DNA from: Whitmania pigra
Lineage: Eukaryota > Annelida > Clitellata > Hirudinida > Haemopidae
Direction: 5' to 3'
Assembly: GCA_021613335.1 (NCBI GenBank)
Contig: JAJTWR010000458.1
Span: forward strand, 1,385,001 to 1,449,000
Length of the DNA: 64,000 nucleotides
The position numbers and the translations under genes are program-made. The notes beneath the pieces are model-generated. The model was not told the DNA's origin and did no database searches. It was given only the letters and a program-made list of their open reading frames with translations. Shown here in pieces: positions 30,270 to 41,051 of this stretch (position 1 is the first letter of the stretch; every line of letters begins with the position of its first letter).

Positions 30270-31590
30270 TCAACCTGTGAATCCAATAAGCTGGTCCACA
30301 TAATTTAAAATTATTTCCAAACAAAGTGTAAACTTAATCACTGTTGTGGTCAAAAAGTACAAAATATGCATCACATCAGACAATGAAATGCTTCAGAGTT
30401 TTTGGGGAAAGCAGATATTTCAGAGGATTGCACTGTGATTCAGAGCAGTATTTTAATGGTTTTGAACTGAAATGCATTGCATAACAAAGGTGACAGTTGG
30501 TTACAAGTTGGGCTTAAAAAGTAAAAAAATCATAAAAGCTGCACAAATCTTTATATTAATGACCTTTTCAAATACTAACATTTTTCATTTTGCTTACACA
30601 TGACAGGTCTACATTAGAGATCACAAAAGTAACTCAGTGCAAAGCCATTGTTCTTCACAAGAGTAACAATTTCACAGCCCCAAGGTAAATCAGAATTTGA
30701 AGTAAATTTAAAACCAGTTTTCCAAACAAGACAACTTACAAATTGTGCACAATTTCTTCCCTTCCAACCATCTCATAAGAGACCTTCATAAAATGAGTTT
30801 GAATGTAGGGAATATCTACTTTTTAAATGCAAATTTGGAGAGATGTTGAAACAAGGGAGTGCCACTTTTAAAATATGACACTTTGAACTTCGAACTCCCA
30901 AAACTTGTCATAACTTTTAAAACTAACAATTAACTAATTACAATTACAAACATCACATCAGGTTGTCATCACTAATATGACCACTTTAAAAAGCTTTTTT
31001 ATTTTCCACTTCAGCATAATGTCAGCATAAATAACTTTTAATTACCCATATTGGTCAACATCATTATTTTACTGATCCTCTAACTTTTATTGTAAACCAA
31101 GTTAATATTATTACAAAAATCATCAACAGTTTCCTAGTTTGAAATTATTGCACTATTTAATTATTTCATGATGTTACGTATGCTCTTCTTAATAGAAAGT
31201 AAGATAAGATAGTAAGATTATTCTTCTTATTATTCAAAATAAACATTCACATTGTATGCATTAAATAATAAAATATATAAACAAAATAAACTAATGGTCA
31301 GCGCGTTTTTAAAATTAACTGTAAGTGAAGCCAGTTTAAACCATTTCGAAAATTACAATTCAAAAGGTTGACTCAGTTTAATTTACTTAAGGTGTTTATC
31401 ACGATGGAATCAAGTTATTCGTGTCGTTGTTCATAAAGAAAACTAGTTTAAACTTAGCATTTCAAACAAAATCACTTATACGAAGTGTTGTAATCAAATT
31501 GTTACCTCATGCAATGATGATTAACTAGTTCTAAGGCATTCTTAATTGCTTGATTCTACTAACATCCCGCTCAATCATTGAACTCACCTT
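30270..31590. other. Intergenic or 5' intron of GT92
   Basis: A CACAG acceptor at about 30274 just upstream of the GT92 ATG implies a 5'UTR exon farther right. The sequence between is AT-rich with no recognisable protein. Confidence 0.45.
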
Positions 31591-31719
31591 CTGATCGTCG
31601 TCCGACAAGATTATCATTTGGTTTACAAATCGCTTCAGACTAGCCTCTTTCGTCTCCAGACGGACTAAAGCCGCAAATGTTCGCGCCCATAAAGTCATGC
31701 GTACTTTGTTTACATGCAT
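31586..31719 (-). promoter_or_regulatory. Candidate 5' exon / promoter region of GT92
   Basis: On the minus strand an ATG at 31719 opens a frame (MTLWARTFAALVRLETKE..) that reaches a strong GTGAGT donor at about 31591. Splicing to the acceptor at about 30274 would give a 5' leader whose small ORF overlaps the GT92 start in another frame. The patch is CpG-richer than its surroundings. It could instead be the first coding exon of a different, unrecognised gene. Confidence 0.33.
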
Positions 31720-31927
31720 GCATGGCTAACACTTCTCTTATCTTCATCCATCCGTCGAAAAAAACTAATGAACATGAACAAGATGAGATTGTTTCAATAA
31801 ATGTTAAATAAGTTAATTTAATGTTAAATTTATTCATTACAAACTTAACTCCTGCGTAATAAAGCATTCCTGTTTGATTTATGATCCAAATGTCGATAGA
31901 CATATTTTGATCCCATCTAATTCGAAT

Positions 31928-33442
31928 CAGTGGCGTAACTTTGGACAAGTTAAAAGAGCTCTGCCCATAAAAGCGGGAGTCTGAAACACGTTGGAGAGCA
32001 TGATCAGAAACAGTTAAAGCTATCCATTAAGGACTGGATGAACTATAATAGGGCTGCCAGACAAATTATCGGAGGGCTAAACTATGACGCCTAAACCAGA
32101 AGGGATGCAGAACAGTTACTGGCGTACTAAATTTTAACTTCATAGTTTTCCGGATTTCCATTCCTGGAAAAATTGATCTTGGAAAAATTGTTTATAGGTG
32201 CGCTTACAAGATCCTACTATGAATTTCAAGTAAGCAGCAACTGATATTGAAATTTGGATTGTTGCTGGCCTTTAAAATTATTCTATCTGGTATGGAATTT
32301 ATCAAATTGCAGATTTTGGAAATTACTAAGACACGGACATCAATGGGCACGAACTTTTTACAGAACTTGCTCAGTAACCGTAATGAAGCTCTATTAGAAA
32401 CTCCATTGGATCTTCTTGGTTTTATTGCGTTTTATGAAAATGACTTGTTTCCAAATCTTCTAATTTCACTGCAAATTTTATTAAAAACAGAAGCAGTTTC
32501 AATTTCAAGCGGTCGTTCAGGAAATTGAATCTTATTTTCATGCTTCGATGGGTCAGGATCATCTAAGCCAGTGGCGCACAACCTCAGGCCCGCGACAAGG
32601 TTGACAAGAAAATTAAAAAAATAGATCTTTCAGTCAATTTTCGTAGGGTTCGTGAATGAATACGGAGGAAGCACAGAAGCATGCAATTCTAAATTTAAAA
32701 ATATTTTCTCACTAGACTAACAAACAGCCGAGTTACTGACTAGTTCCATGGCATGGCAGCTAAGCCCCACCAATAATCGTGCGTCGTGATTTTGTAGCTT
32801 TTCATACACCTCGACTCAGTAGACCTCCATAGCCTCCGCCATTTTTGATATTTGATTATTTTCCATCGTTATGCAAACTACGAACAACCTGATATCTCAA
32901 AGCTTGTTGCAGATATGCAGCCTCAGCCACCGTGTTCTCTCGTCAACTTAAAATCGTCAAGATTAACTATGAACATCAGCCCATCTAGTTCACAACTTTG
33001 TCCTTCTTCTCCTGAATACGTGTCTTATTGCTTGCGTTGTCTTGTTGTTGAAGAGGTATAAAATTTGGAATATATTTTATACGGTCTCATTAGCTCGGCT
33101 CCCGGAGGTTCATTAAATTCTGTTTGCTCTAAGAGATCTTGCTCTTGTTAAAGTTGCAAGAGAGACATTGGAAAAAAGAGAATTTGCTTATGTCAAAAAC
33201 CAGTTTGCGACAACGAAATCAAGAAAAATAAATCTTTTGTAGACTGTAAATCAGAATAAAGCATTGACTAAATGAGTCATGCAATATAATTTCTATAAAT
33301 TGCTTCTTTAAATACACTGTTTCATTAACATTTAATTTTTTTCCTTATTCGATGTAATAGAAAAATGCGATTAAACGGGGTGGATGGGGGGCGCCAATTT
33401 TATAGTTTGCCCAGGGCGCAAAATACCCTAGCTACGGTACTG
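31928..33442. mobile_element. hAT-like DNA element, 1.5 kb, with 8-bp target duplication
   Basis: The left end CAGTGGCGTAACTTTGG and the right end read on the minus strand, CAGTACCGTAGCTAGGG, form imperfect terminal inverted repeats. Both sides carry the identical 8-mer ATTCGAAT (31920-31927 and 33443-33450). Interior near the right end: GGGCGCAAAATACCC, typical of hAT terminal regions. No transposase ORF is visible. A second CAGTGGCGCACAACC terminus at 32569 suggests a nested or composite insertion, and a LINE remnant lies at about 32030-32130. Confidence 0.72.
32030..32130 (+). pseudogene. Non-LTR retrotransposon reverse-transcriptase remnant
   Basis: Reading on the plus strand gives NYNRAARQIIGGLNYDA, then a stop, then TRRDAEQLLAY. 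This matches the conserved stretch near the end of the reverse transcriptase region of many LINEs (NRAAR-I-G-NYD...-R-DA--L). It is broken by an in-frame stop and truncated on both sides, inside the hAT-like element. Confidence 0.55.
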
Positions 33443-33449
33443 ATTCGAA

Positions 33450-35400
33450 TATATTGTTTCCTCATGAAGCTTGCTCCACAGGCTCATTGCCTTTCGCATT
33501 GAAACTGTTCGTCAGTTCACATGTTGCCTCTCAGTATTACTTACATTCGTGTTCCCACACGGGGCTAATTTTTGTAGTCTCAAGGAAAGGTTCCGATATC
33601 AAATCCTCTTCATTAGCTGATATCTTGAACGATTTGATGAGATCACCTCTGCTTTTCTTTTTCCAAATTTAAAAAATCATTAAGTTAACCATAGCAGTTT
33701 TCGAAATGGTAACGGCCAGAAAAAGGCATCACTCACAAATAAATTATTTTAAAAAAGCAAGAAAATGCTTACAAAAGAGATATTTTAAATGTAAGCTCAT
33801 TATATTACAACCTATTGTGAAAACATTAAGTTATTTCATCTCATGAATATTAAGAAATTTATTAGATGGAAAAACACAAAGGTGCTGGCTAGATACACTT
33901 TTTCATTATTATGTGTTGTTTGAGAGGATTCCTGGAGATTAATTACGCACAGATGCATACAGGATTCCTGGTTTTATATAAAAGAACAGTTTCCTGACAG
34001 AGATTCTCAGTTTGCAACAAATGGTTTGAGACTCTAAAGACTAATCTTTCGGCCCGTTTTGCGCTAATATGCCATCTTCCACTATGAATAGTCATGTTAT
34101 TACTGCATTAAGAAATTGACTTTTTACCGCTTTTTTTTATGTATAAGACTCAGCCTGATTTGGGAAACTAAAATTTGAGGGAAAAATACGCAATGTTAAA
34201 TCTATAACCAGAGAAGCATCCAATTTTTGGAGCCTAATTTTGTCGAAAGACGAAATGCGGTAACTTGTTAGAATGACTCACTTTTTGCTCATTTCGTTCT
34301 CATTGAAACTCCTGTTATTTACTCATGCTGCGTTAAGAGGCCAGTAATGATCCTTTTACCTGTATTGTCATCATAAATTGGTTGTTCAGGTGTGACGTTA
34401 ATAGATATTGTGATCGTTAGACTGTACAATTATTCTGGATTAAAAGCGAAAATATGATTTAAATTGATTATATAGTAAGCCAAAAATTTAAATGAGACAC
34501 ATTAAACAATAATTTAACAAGTCAAGTAAAATGCCAACTTGTAGAATTAGAATCAAAATTTCGATATTTTGGATTTACAAACATATTTTATGTGCATTGG
34601 TACATTTATCGCAAACGATTTGATTAATTATTTTACTCAATAATTTATTGATGTTTTTATTTTTAATACTCTAATAAAATTAAGTTTATTAAAATAAAAT
34701 GGGTTTATCCTCACTTAATCTGTCTCTAACACGAGGCTTTCATTCTTTCTTCGCACGGCATCCTTGATAACTTTCGTTGTCTTATTCACGACTGATGTCT
34801 TTCCACACTGATACATTAATGGCGATGAAATGAGTTTTGGAAACTCGTCATTTCCTCGGATAACCATAAAGTCTCACTAATGAGTTCTACGTATGCGCAA
34901 TTATTATTTATATTATTTGTGTTATTCTTTAATAGCTTTAAAGATGATATTTGAAATGTCTAATGTCTGAAATTTCATTTCGTATTCCTTACACCGACGC
35001 CGATAAGAACTCGGGGTGTTTTTTTCCATTTCTCGGCGATGCAAATCTTCAGGTATCCTCACTTTGGAGTGTTGAGCATCAGCACTGAGCACCCGCTGAG
35101 CATTGAACTTGGCAACAACAAACACAACACGATGATGATGTGTTTTTCAACTCCACAATCCAGCCGAGAATGGCGCGTGGAAGCCGCATGAAAAATTCGT
35201 GTTTTAGACAATCGTGTGGCAATTAACAACATTTTACTTGTTGCTCGATGAGTTAAGATTCGATTAAAATGAAAAGCAAAAAATTAATCAAGTAACTAAT
35301 TAAATAAATCAATCAAGAAGTAAATAGACATTTAAAGGATTAATAATTCTCGTCTTCTCAACGGATTATTGGTAAATCTAAAGAAATCTTTTTAAGCAAA
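33450..35400. other. No gene recognised
   Basis: AT-rich sequence between the hAT-like element and the receptor gene. It should contain the receptor promoter. A 67-codon minus ORF at 35125-34922 has no family resemblance. Confidence 0.5.
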
Positions 35401-35404
35401 GTCG

Positions 35405-38400
35405 ATGAAAGTTTCCTTGATGAGTATCATAGTGCAATGTTTGGTTGAGTTGATGGTAGTCAGTCTTGCCTTTTATCACTGCAGAGCATCTCAGTACTCC
35501 GGTATTCAATATTTATTTTTTCTCACTTTCGTTGATTAATTGTGATTTAGATAATACATTAACATAACTTTAGAGATAATAAAACTACATCTTATAAGCA
35601 TTTTATGATTTGTTCCACTAACACGCTCATTTACTTAGTTGATAAATTATCAAAAGCAAACGTTTTAAATGATAGGCCTTCCAAATAATGCAACGTCAGA
35701 AGAGGGAATTTATTTTTAGCTGAAAACAGCTTCTCTCCATTTCTCAGTCCACGTTTTGATATCTTCGAACACCTCTTGCATTTTATTATCTCGTTCATTT
35801 TTATTCTCTCGTGCAGTCTTTCCTAATTAACTCCAATTTTTTTCAACTCCGCCTTTTCTTAGCTGCTTTAAATGTTCATCATTCATTTTTTAAAAACTAC
35901 ATTTTGCTTTATTTTGTTTTGCCAGAAAGAAAACAGTTGTTAAATTATAAATTAAATTAGACCTAATGATTTATTCCATTGTTTTTATTTGAGCGAAAAA
36001 TAACTCCCAGGCAGAAGATAAGCCAGCAGCACCACTGATTTTTTCCAAATCTTTTATTTTAACTTTAAATTTGTGTTACTTAAACTTATAGGTAACATAG
36101 TTCCTTTCTTTCTGAAATCACATCATAATGACCCACAGAGCGAAAACTCTTTTATGGGAAGCCACAAACACTTCTAATTGTTTGCTCTAATCGTTGTCCC
36201 GTTCTAGCTAAGATAAGAACTATCTTTGAAGAGTTTCTTTGAGTCAGAATTTATTGTTTCTCTTTGTGGATGCTTTATGGCTGACATCTCTTGTGAGAGG
36301 AATAGATTTATTTCATTTATTTTCCATCTGCAGCCATTTGAAGAAGTTATTGAGTTGTTTCACCTTCCATCTAAAAGTTTTCCCTTGTGAAGGAGATATT
36401 ATCTCCCGCTTATTTATCATTAACTTTCATTAACTTCGTACTTTCAAATGCTTTTGTCAAGTAAATCGGATGCTAGTAAGTCATGCTTCACAAAATTTTT
36501 AATGTTAAACCCTTTCATCACAAACTCATTCTTACTAAAATTTTAGCCTGTAGTTTTAAAACTAATTTTAAGCAGGTTCATGACTGAACGGAATTGCGGA
36601 AGGTGAAAAATGTTTGAACGAAGCTTTAGTTTGATGTTTTCTTCTATTTTTAACGACTATTCTCTTGATTGTTTAAACAGTAATAATTTTGTATTAATTT
36701 CTCCGATAAATTGAATAAAATCTCGCTTAAATGACGTGACTCGTTGAAACAATAAAGAAATCAATGTTATAGTTGTCGAAAAATAATCTAATTACATACC
36801 AAAATATTACAAATTAATTTTAAGTTGAAACATTCCTACCATTCAGTACCATAATAAAACATAAGTAAAACAAATAAAATTAAACAACTAAGGACTTGGC
36901 AGCCAAGACGAACACAACCTGGTGAATACATTATTCGATGGCTACAACGAGCTCATCAGACCAGTGAAGAACATGTCGGAACTCATCAAAGTGGATTTCC
37001 AGCTGGCCCTCCATCAACTCATCCTTGTGGTAAGATCCACTATTTTCATTAAACGTCCTTGTGACAAGAAGCTTTCAAAACCTTTAAAATTTGTTACTGA
37101 GAAATTTAAAGCAACCGTTACAAGAAGCGCTTCTGACGCTATGCATATGGCGCTATATAAATGAAGTTACAATTGTTACAATTACAACCGTGTAAATGAC
37201 GGATAAGATAAAGATTAGATATGAGTATATTGTTAAGAGGAATACATACTTTACTAGAAAATATAATAATTTGTAACGTATACTAGAGGCTATTTGCAAA
37301 TTAAAATATTTTAATTAAAATATTACATTTTCTTAGTTTTTCGATTAAGTCAAATTGATACTAACAAGATTTAGAGTCTAAAATAAAGTAAATCAAATCA
37401 GTCAATAATTAATAATTATCATATAATTATAATCCTCAGAATTATTTATTGGCAAATATTTTTAGGACGAAAAAAATCAAATCCTCAAAAGCAACGTATG
37501 GCTGAGAATGGTTTGTTGAAATATAAATTTTTATTCCTTTAAATATCGAATTAACCAGTAAAACATTACATTGATTTTATTTAAAAAAAAACAAATTAAA
37601 AAATTATTATTAATAATTTATTTCTATAAAACATTTAATGCAGTTTGTATATTATTGGAGGTATGGTATGACTATCAGCTGGAGTGGGATCCAGCAGAAT
37701 ATGGCGGAATAACTGTAATTCGCATCCAACCTGATAGAGTTTGGAAGCCTGATATCGTTCTGTTCAACAAGTCAGTTGCTTTTCAAGGATTGTGATTATG
37801 ATCCTGAATTTTAGCAGACCGTCTCAAGCAAAAAATTACAGCAGCTGTTCTTAAATATGTAAATTAATATAAAGCATGATACTAGTTATCAACTAATTCA
37901 CTGTAGAACTTAAGACGTAATAGTAGCACTAGCTTACTCTAAAAACATTTCATTGTTTTACTAGCGCTGACGGCAAATACGAAGTTTCCTTCAAACCAAA
38001 CCTCGTCATCTACGACAACGGAAGAGTTCTGTGGATCCCTCCAGCAATTTACAAAAGTTCGTGCACAATAAAAGTGGAATATTTTCCATTTGACGAGCAG
38101 ATATGCGAGATGAACTTTGGATCGTGGACGTTCAACAATCTCCAGGTGAATTAAATATTTTCTTATTAGAAATAAATATTTTCATAATTACAATTGAAAA
38201 ATCAATTCTACAATTACCTCAGTATTATTTTGCAATTATATTTGACTAATAATTTTAATCAAGAACACTATTCGAAGCAAAAATGTCTGCCCAACCCAAT
38301 GAATAAACAATTTAATAGAATTGCTCTAATTAAGATAAAACATGCCAAATTATTAAATATTATCCCTAAATACTAAACATGATAAGTCAGGTATCACTAA

Positions 38401-40101
38401 TACCCTCGAAGGTAATACTGGGGTGGTACGAAGGGCAGCAAAAGGTCGACCTTGATGATTATTCGCCCAGTGGTTCGTGGGACTTGATGGCTTGCCCTGG
38501 AAAACTCTCCAGTCAGGACAAGGATGGACAGCACAACATCTCCATGATCACTTACACACTGACGATTCGAAGGAAAACTCTTTTCTACACCGTCAATCTC
38601 ATTCTGCCATGTGTCCTCATCACCTTCCTCAGTTTTTGCGTCTTCTTCCTTCCTGCTGACGCCCACGAGAAGATGACCATGTGCATATCCATATTGCTTG
38701 CCCTCGTGAGCGATAACAACGATAACGTCTTATGAATAACAAATAATTTGTAACAAGATTACTATTTAATTGCTCATTATTATTATGAATATTATAATGT
38801 AACAAGTATCACAATTTATACTTTCGCTTAAAGCATCGCATACAAGGACACCTTGTTGATAACCTCAGGTTGTTTTCCTTGTTTTGGTGTCAAAGATCCT
38901 TCCGCCAACCTCGGTAACAACACCGTTGATAGAGAAATACCTGCTCTTCACTTTCATCATGAACTTCGTCACCATCATCATCACAGTAGTCATCATCAAC
39001 TGGAACTTCAGAACTCCACGAACCCATCGCATGCCAAAGTGGGTCAGGGAGCTGTTTCTCAATTACCTCCCCCGTGCTATCCTCATGAAGAGACCCGACC
39101 ACGAGACAAGGTACGGCAAGAAGGCCTACACCCTTCGTCACCACACCAAAAAGGTTGGGGGTAGAGATCATTGTTTACATCGTGGTGGTCGATCCGTATT
39201 GGCGAAAGATGAACGGATGGATAGGAAAAATGGATTTGGAGCTGGATGGTCTCAGAAAAGAGTTCAGGCTGGTGTTTCGATAAATCTGATGTTTTACATA
39301 ATATTAATTGATCGTTTAGTTTCTTATTCGATTCTTGGAGTGTGGCTGTTAAATGCCGCCTAAAAACATTTTAGATTTAATTAAAAATACTGTCTTATCA
39401 CAGACAGAATAAATGTTAATTGTGGAGCTTTTAACATAAACTTACTCGTATTTATATTTAAACAGAACACCAGTTTCACAGATTCTCCGAAAACCTTTGG
39501 TGAGGAAAATTTTGTGCCTACCATTGGAGGAACAAAGTTTCCAATTTGCAAGGACACCATAACAGCCCTCGAGGCAATCAAATTCGTTGCTGATCACTTG
39601 AAAAACGAAGACGATTATTCAGAGGTTATTTGTGGGAATTTCGAAAAAGATTTCTTTAGTCCGTTGTTGTTAGACTGCGAATAACATTTGCCGAGTTTAC
39701 CGTTCGAATTCGATATTTATATCGATTATTTTTGACAACGAGAAATATTTTTATTTAAAACGTTTCTAAAAGATCTCCGAGATAATGCAAATTTAGCACG
39801 ATCCATCAAATCCTGGTAATCATTAATAAATAATTGATTTAACCAGCTAAATATATTAAATTAACAGCAAGCAATTAACATAATCATTAATTAATTAACC
39901 AATCAGATTCTTGATGACTGGAGATACGTAGCTTCTGTGATTGATCGTCTCCAGTTGTACATCTTCGTGGCCATAACAGTTGGAGGAACCATTGGCATCC
40001 TCATCAATGCTCCTCACATTTTTGAAACTGTTGACCAGGAAAAGGTCATCCAGGTCATCAAGGCCAGCAAAGATGGCATCGGAATACCTCCAGATTATTA
40101 A
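35405..40101 (+). CDS. Nicotinic acetylcholine receptor subunit, non-alpha type
   Basis: Eight exons join in frame: 35405-35493, 36903-37029, 37466-37510, 37661-37770, 37965-38145, 38412-38705, 38869-39153, 39466-39624, with the last coding part at 39907-40101 (nine segments in all); 1485 nt, 494 aa. The first, a signal peptide exon (MKVSLMSIIVQ..), is tentative. Family features: EHNLVNTLFDGYNELIRPV, WYDYQLEWDP, VWKPDIVLFN, the Cys-loop with exactly 13 residues between Cys (PFDE inside), GSWTFNN, then M1, M2 HEKMTMCISILLAL with Leu at 9', PPTSVTTPLIEKYLLF, M3, and M4 LQLYIFVAITVGGTIGIL. Loop C has a single Cys (LMACPGK) and not the vicinal pair, so it is a non-alpha subunit that would complete a heteropentamer. 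The residues around M2 fit a cation channel at synapses or muscle. It is the only convincing gene on the plus strand. Confidence 0.96.
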
Positions 40102-40234
40102 AAATTATTGTAATTATTGTATAGTAAGTAATTTAATATTAGCTATTGCTTGCTGCTAATGTTCTGCATATATTTTAGAGGGTGAGCAATACGTAATCGT
40201 CGCAATTTCAGTAATAACAATAACAATAATATTA

Positions 40235-40244
40235 AATAAATAAA
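40235..40244 (+). terminator. Polyadenylation signal for the receptor gene
   Basis: Two overlapping AATAAA hexamers about 135 bp beyond the stop codon at 40101. Confidence 0.6.
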
Positions 40245-40249
40245 ACGTT

Positions 40250-41050
40250 GTCGATTACTAATTTTCAATTCAGATGTTAATTTATTTGGAATTTGTTATC
40301 TGTTAAAGTAACAAATATTAAAATAATAAACTCAGATTGTCTTCAGTGTCACAAGTTAACGACAGTGGTTCTCATCTTTTAAGCTTTCAAACCGCGGTAT
40401 TTTAAATTCATTCTATTTCCATTTTTCAACAAGCTCAAAGATCAACTGAAACACAAAGTCAAAAGAAAACAGTTTGCAATTAGTCTGCAATGATGACATA
40501 AAAAAGAACATTTCCTTCAGTCATTGTAGTCCTTCTTCATGGATAACGAAATGAATAAAGCGTCGTGTGAAGCTTAACAGTTTCATTGTAAGAGCTTACA
40601 CGAAAATAACCTTTGCAATAAAATAACAATAAATTGTGCTAATGATGACGTGATTCAAATGAAGACAACAAGTTAAAAATAGATTGCCAGATAAAATCGC
40701 CAAGCACCGATATTAACTCGGGCATTGAAATGAGAAGAGTTGATAATCTGGAATGTCAGACGCGATTTTGTAGCAAATATTTTGAGAACTCATAATCCGA
40801 TGTTCCAAACGCGAATAAAAAATTTTTAAGTCAACAAATATTGCACACCACACGCTGAACCCATAAACGCACAACAACAAACATCAACAACAACAACAAA
40901 AACACACTGCTTACCACGACAATTTACTAAGCCACATTTTAAACTTAAAATTTACATTTGACCACGATGCTAAGCACAAGCAGTCGAAGTATTATCTCGT
41001 TCATTTTATAATGCTGCCGGTGAATATTTCATTCAATTCATTTCTTCAGC
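40250..41050. other. Convergent intergenic gap
   Basis: Separates the 3' ends of the receptor gene (+) and basonuclin (-). AT-rich, with a CAA-rich patch at 40870-40905. It probably holds the basonuclin 3'UTR; no clear AATAAA was found close to its stop. Confidence 0.5.
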
Positions 41051-41051
41051 G

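Noticed and set aside
36239..36433. 64-codon plus ORF considered as the receptor signal-peptide exon.
   Set aside because: It starts at TTG rather than ATG and has no donor in the right phase; the exon at 35405-35493 has an ATG, a hydrophobic leader and a frame-compatible donor.
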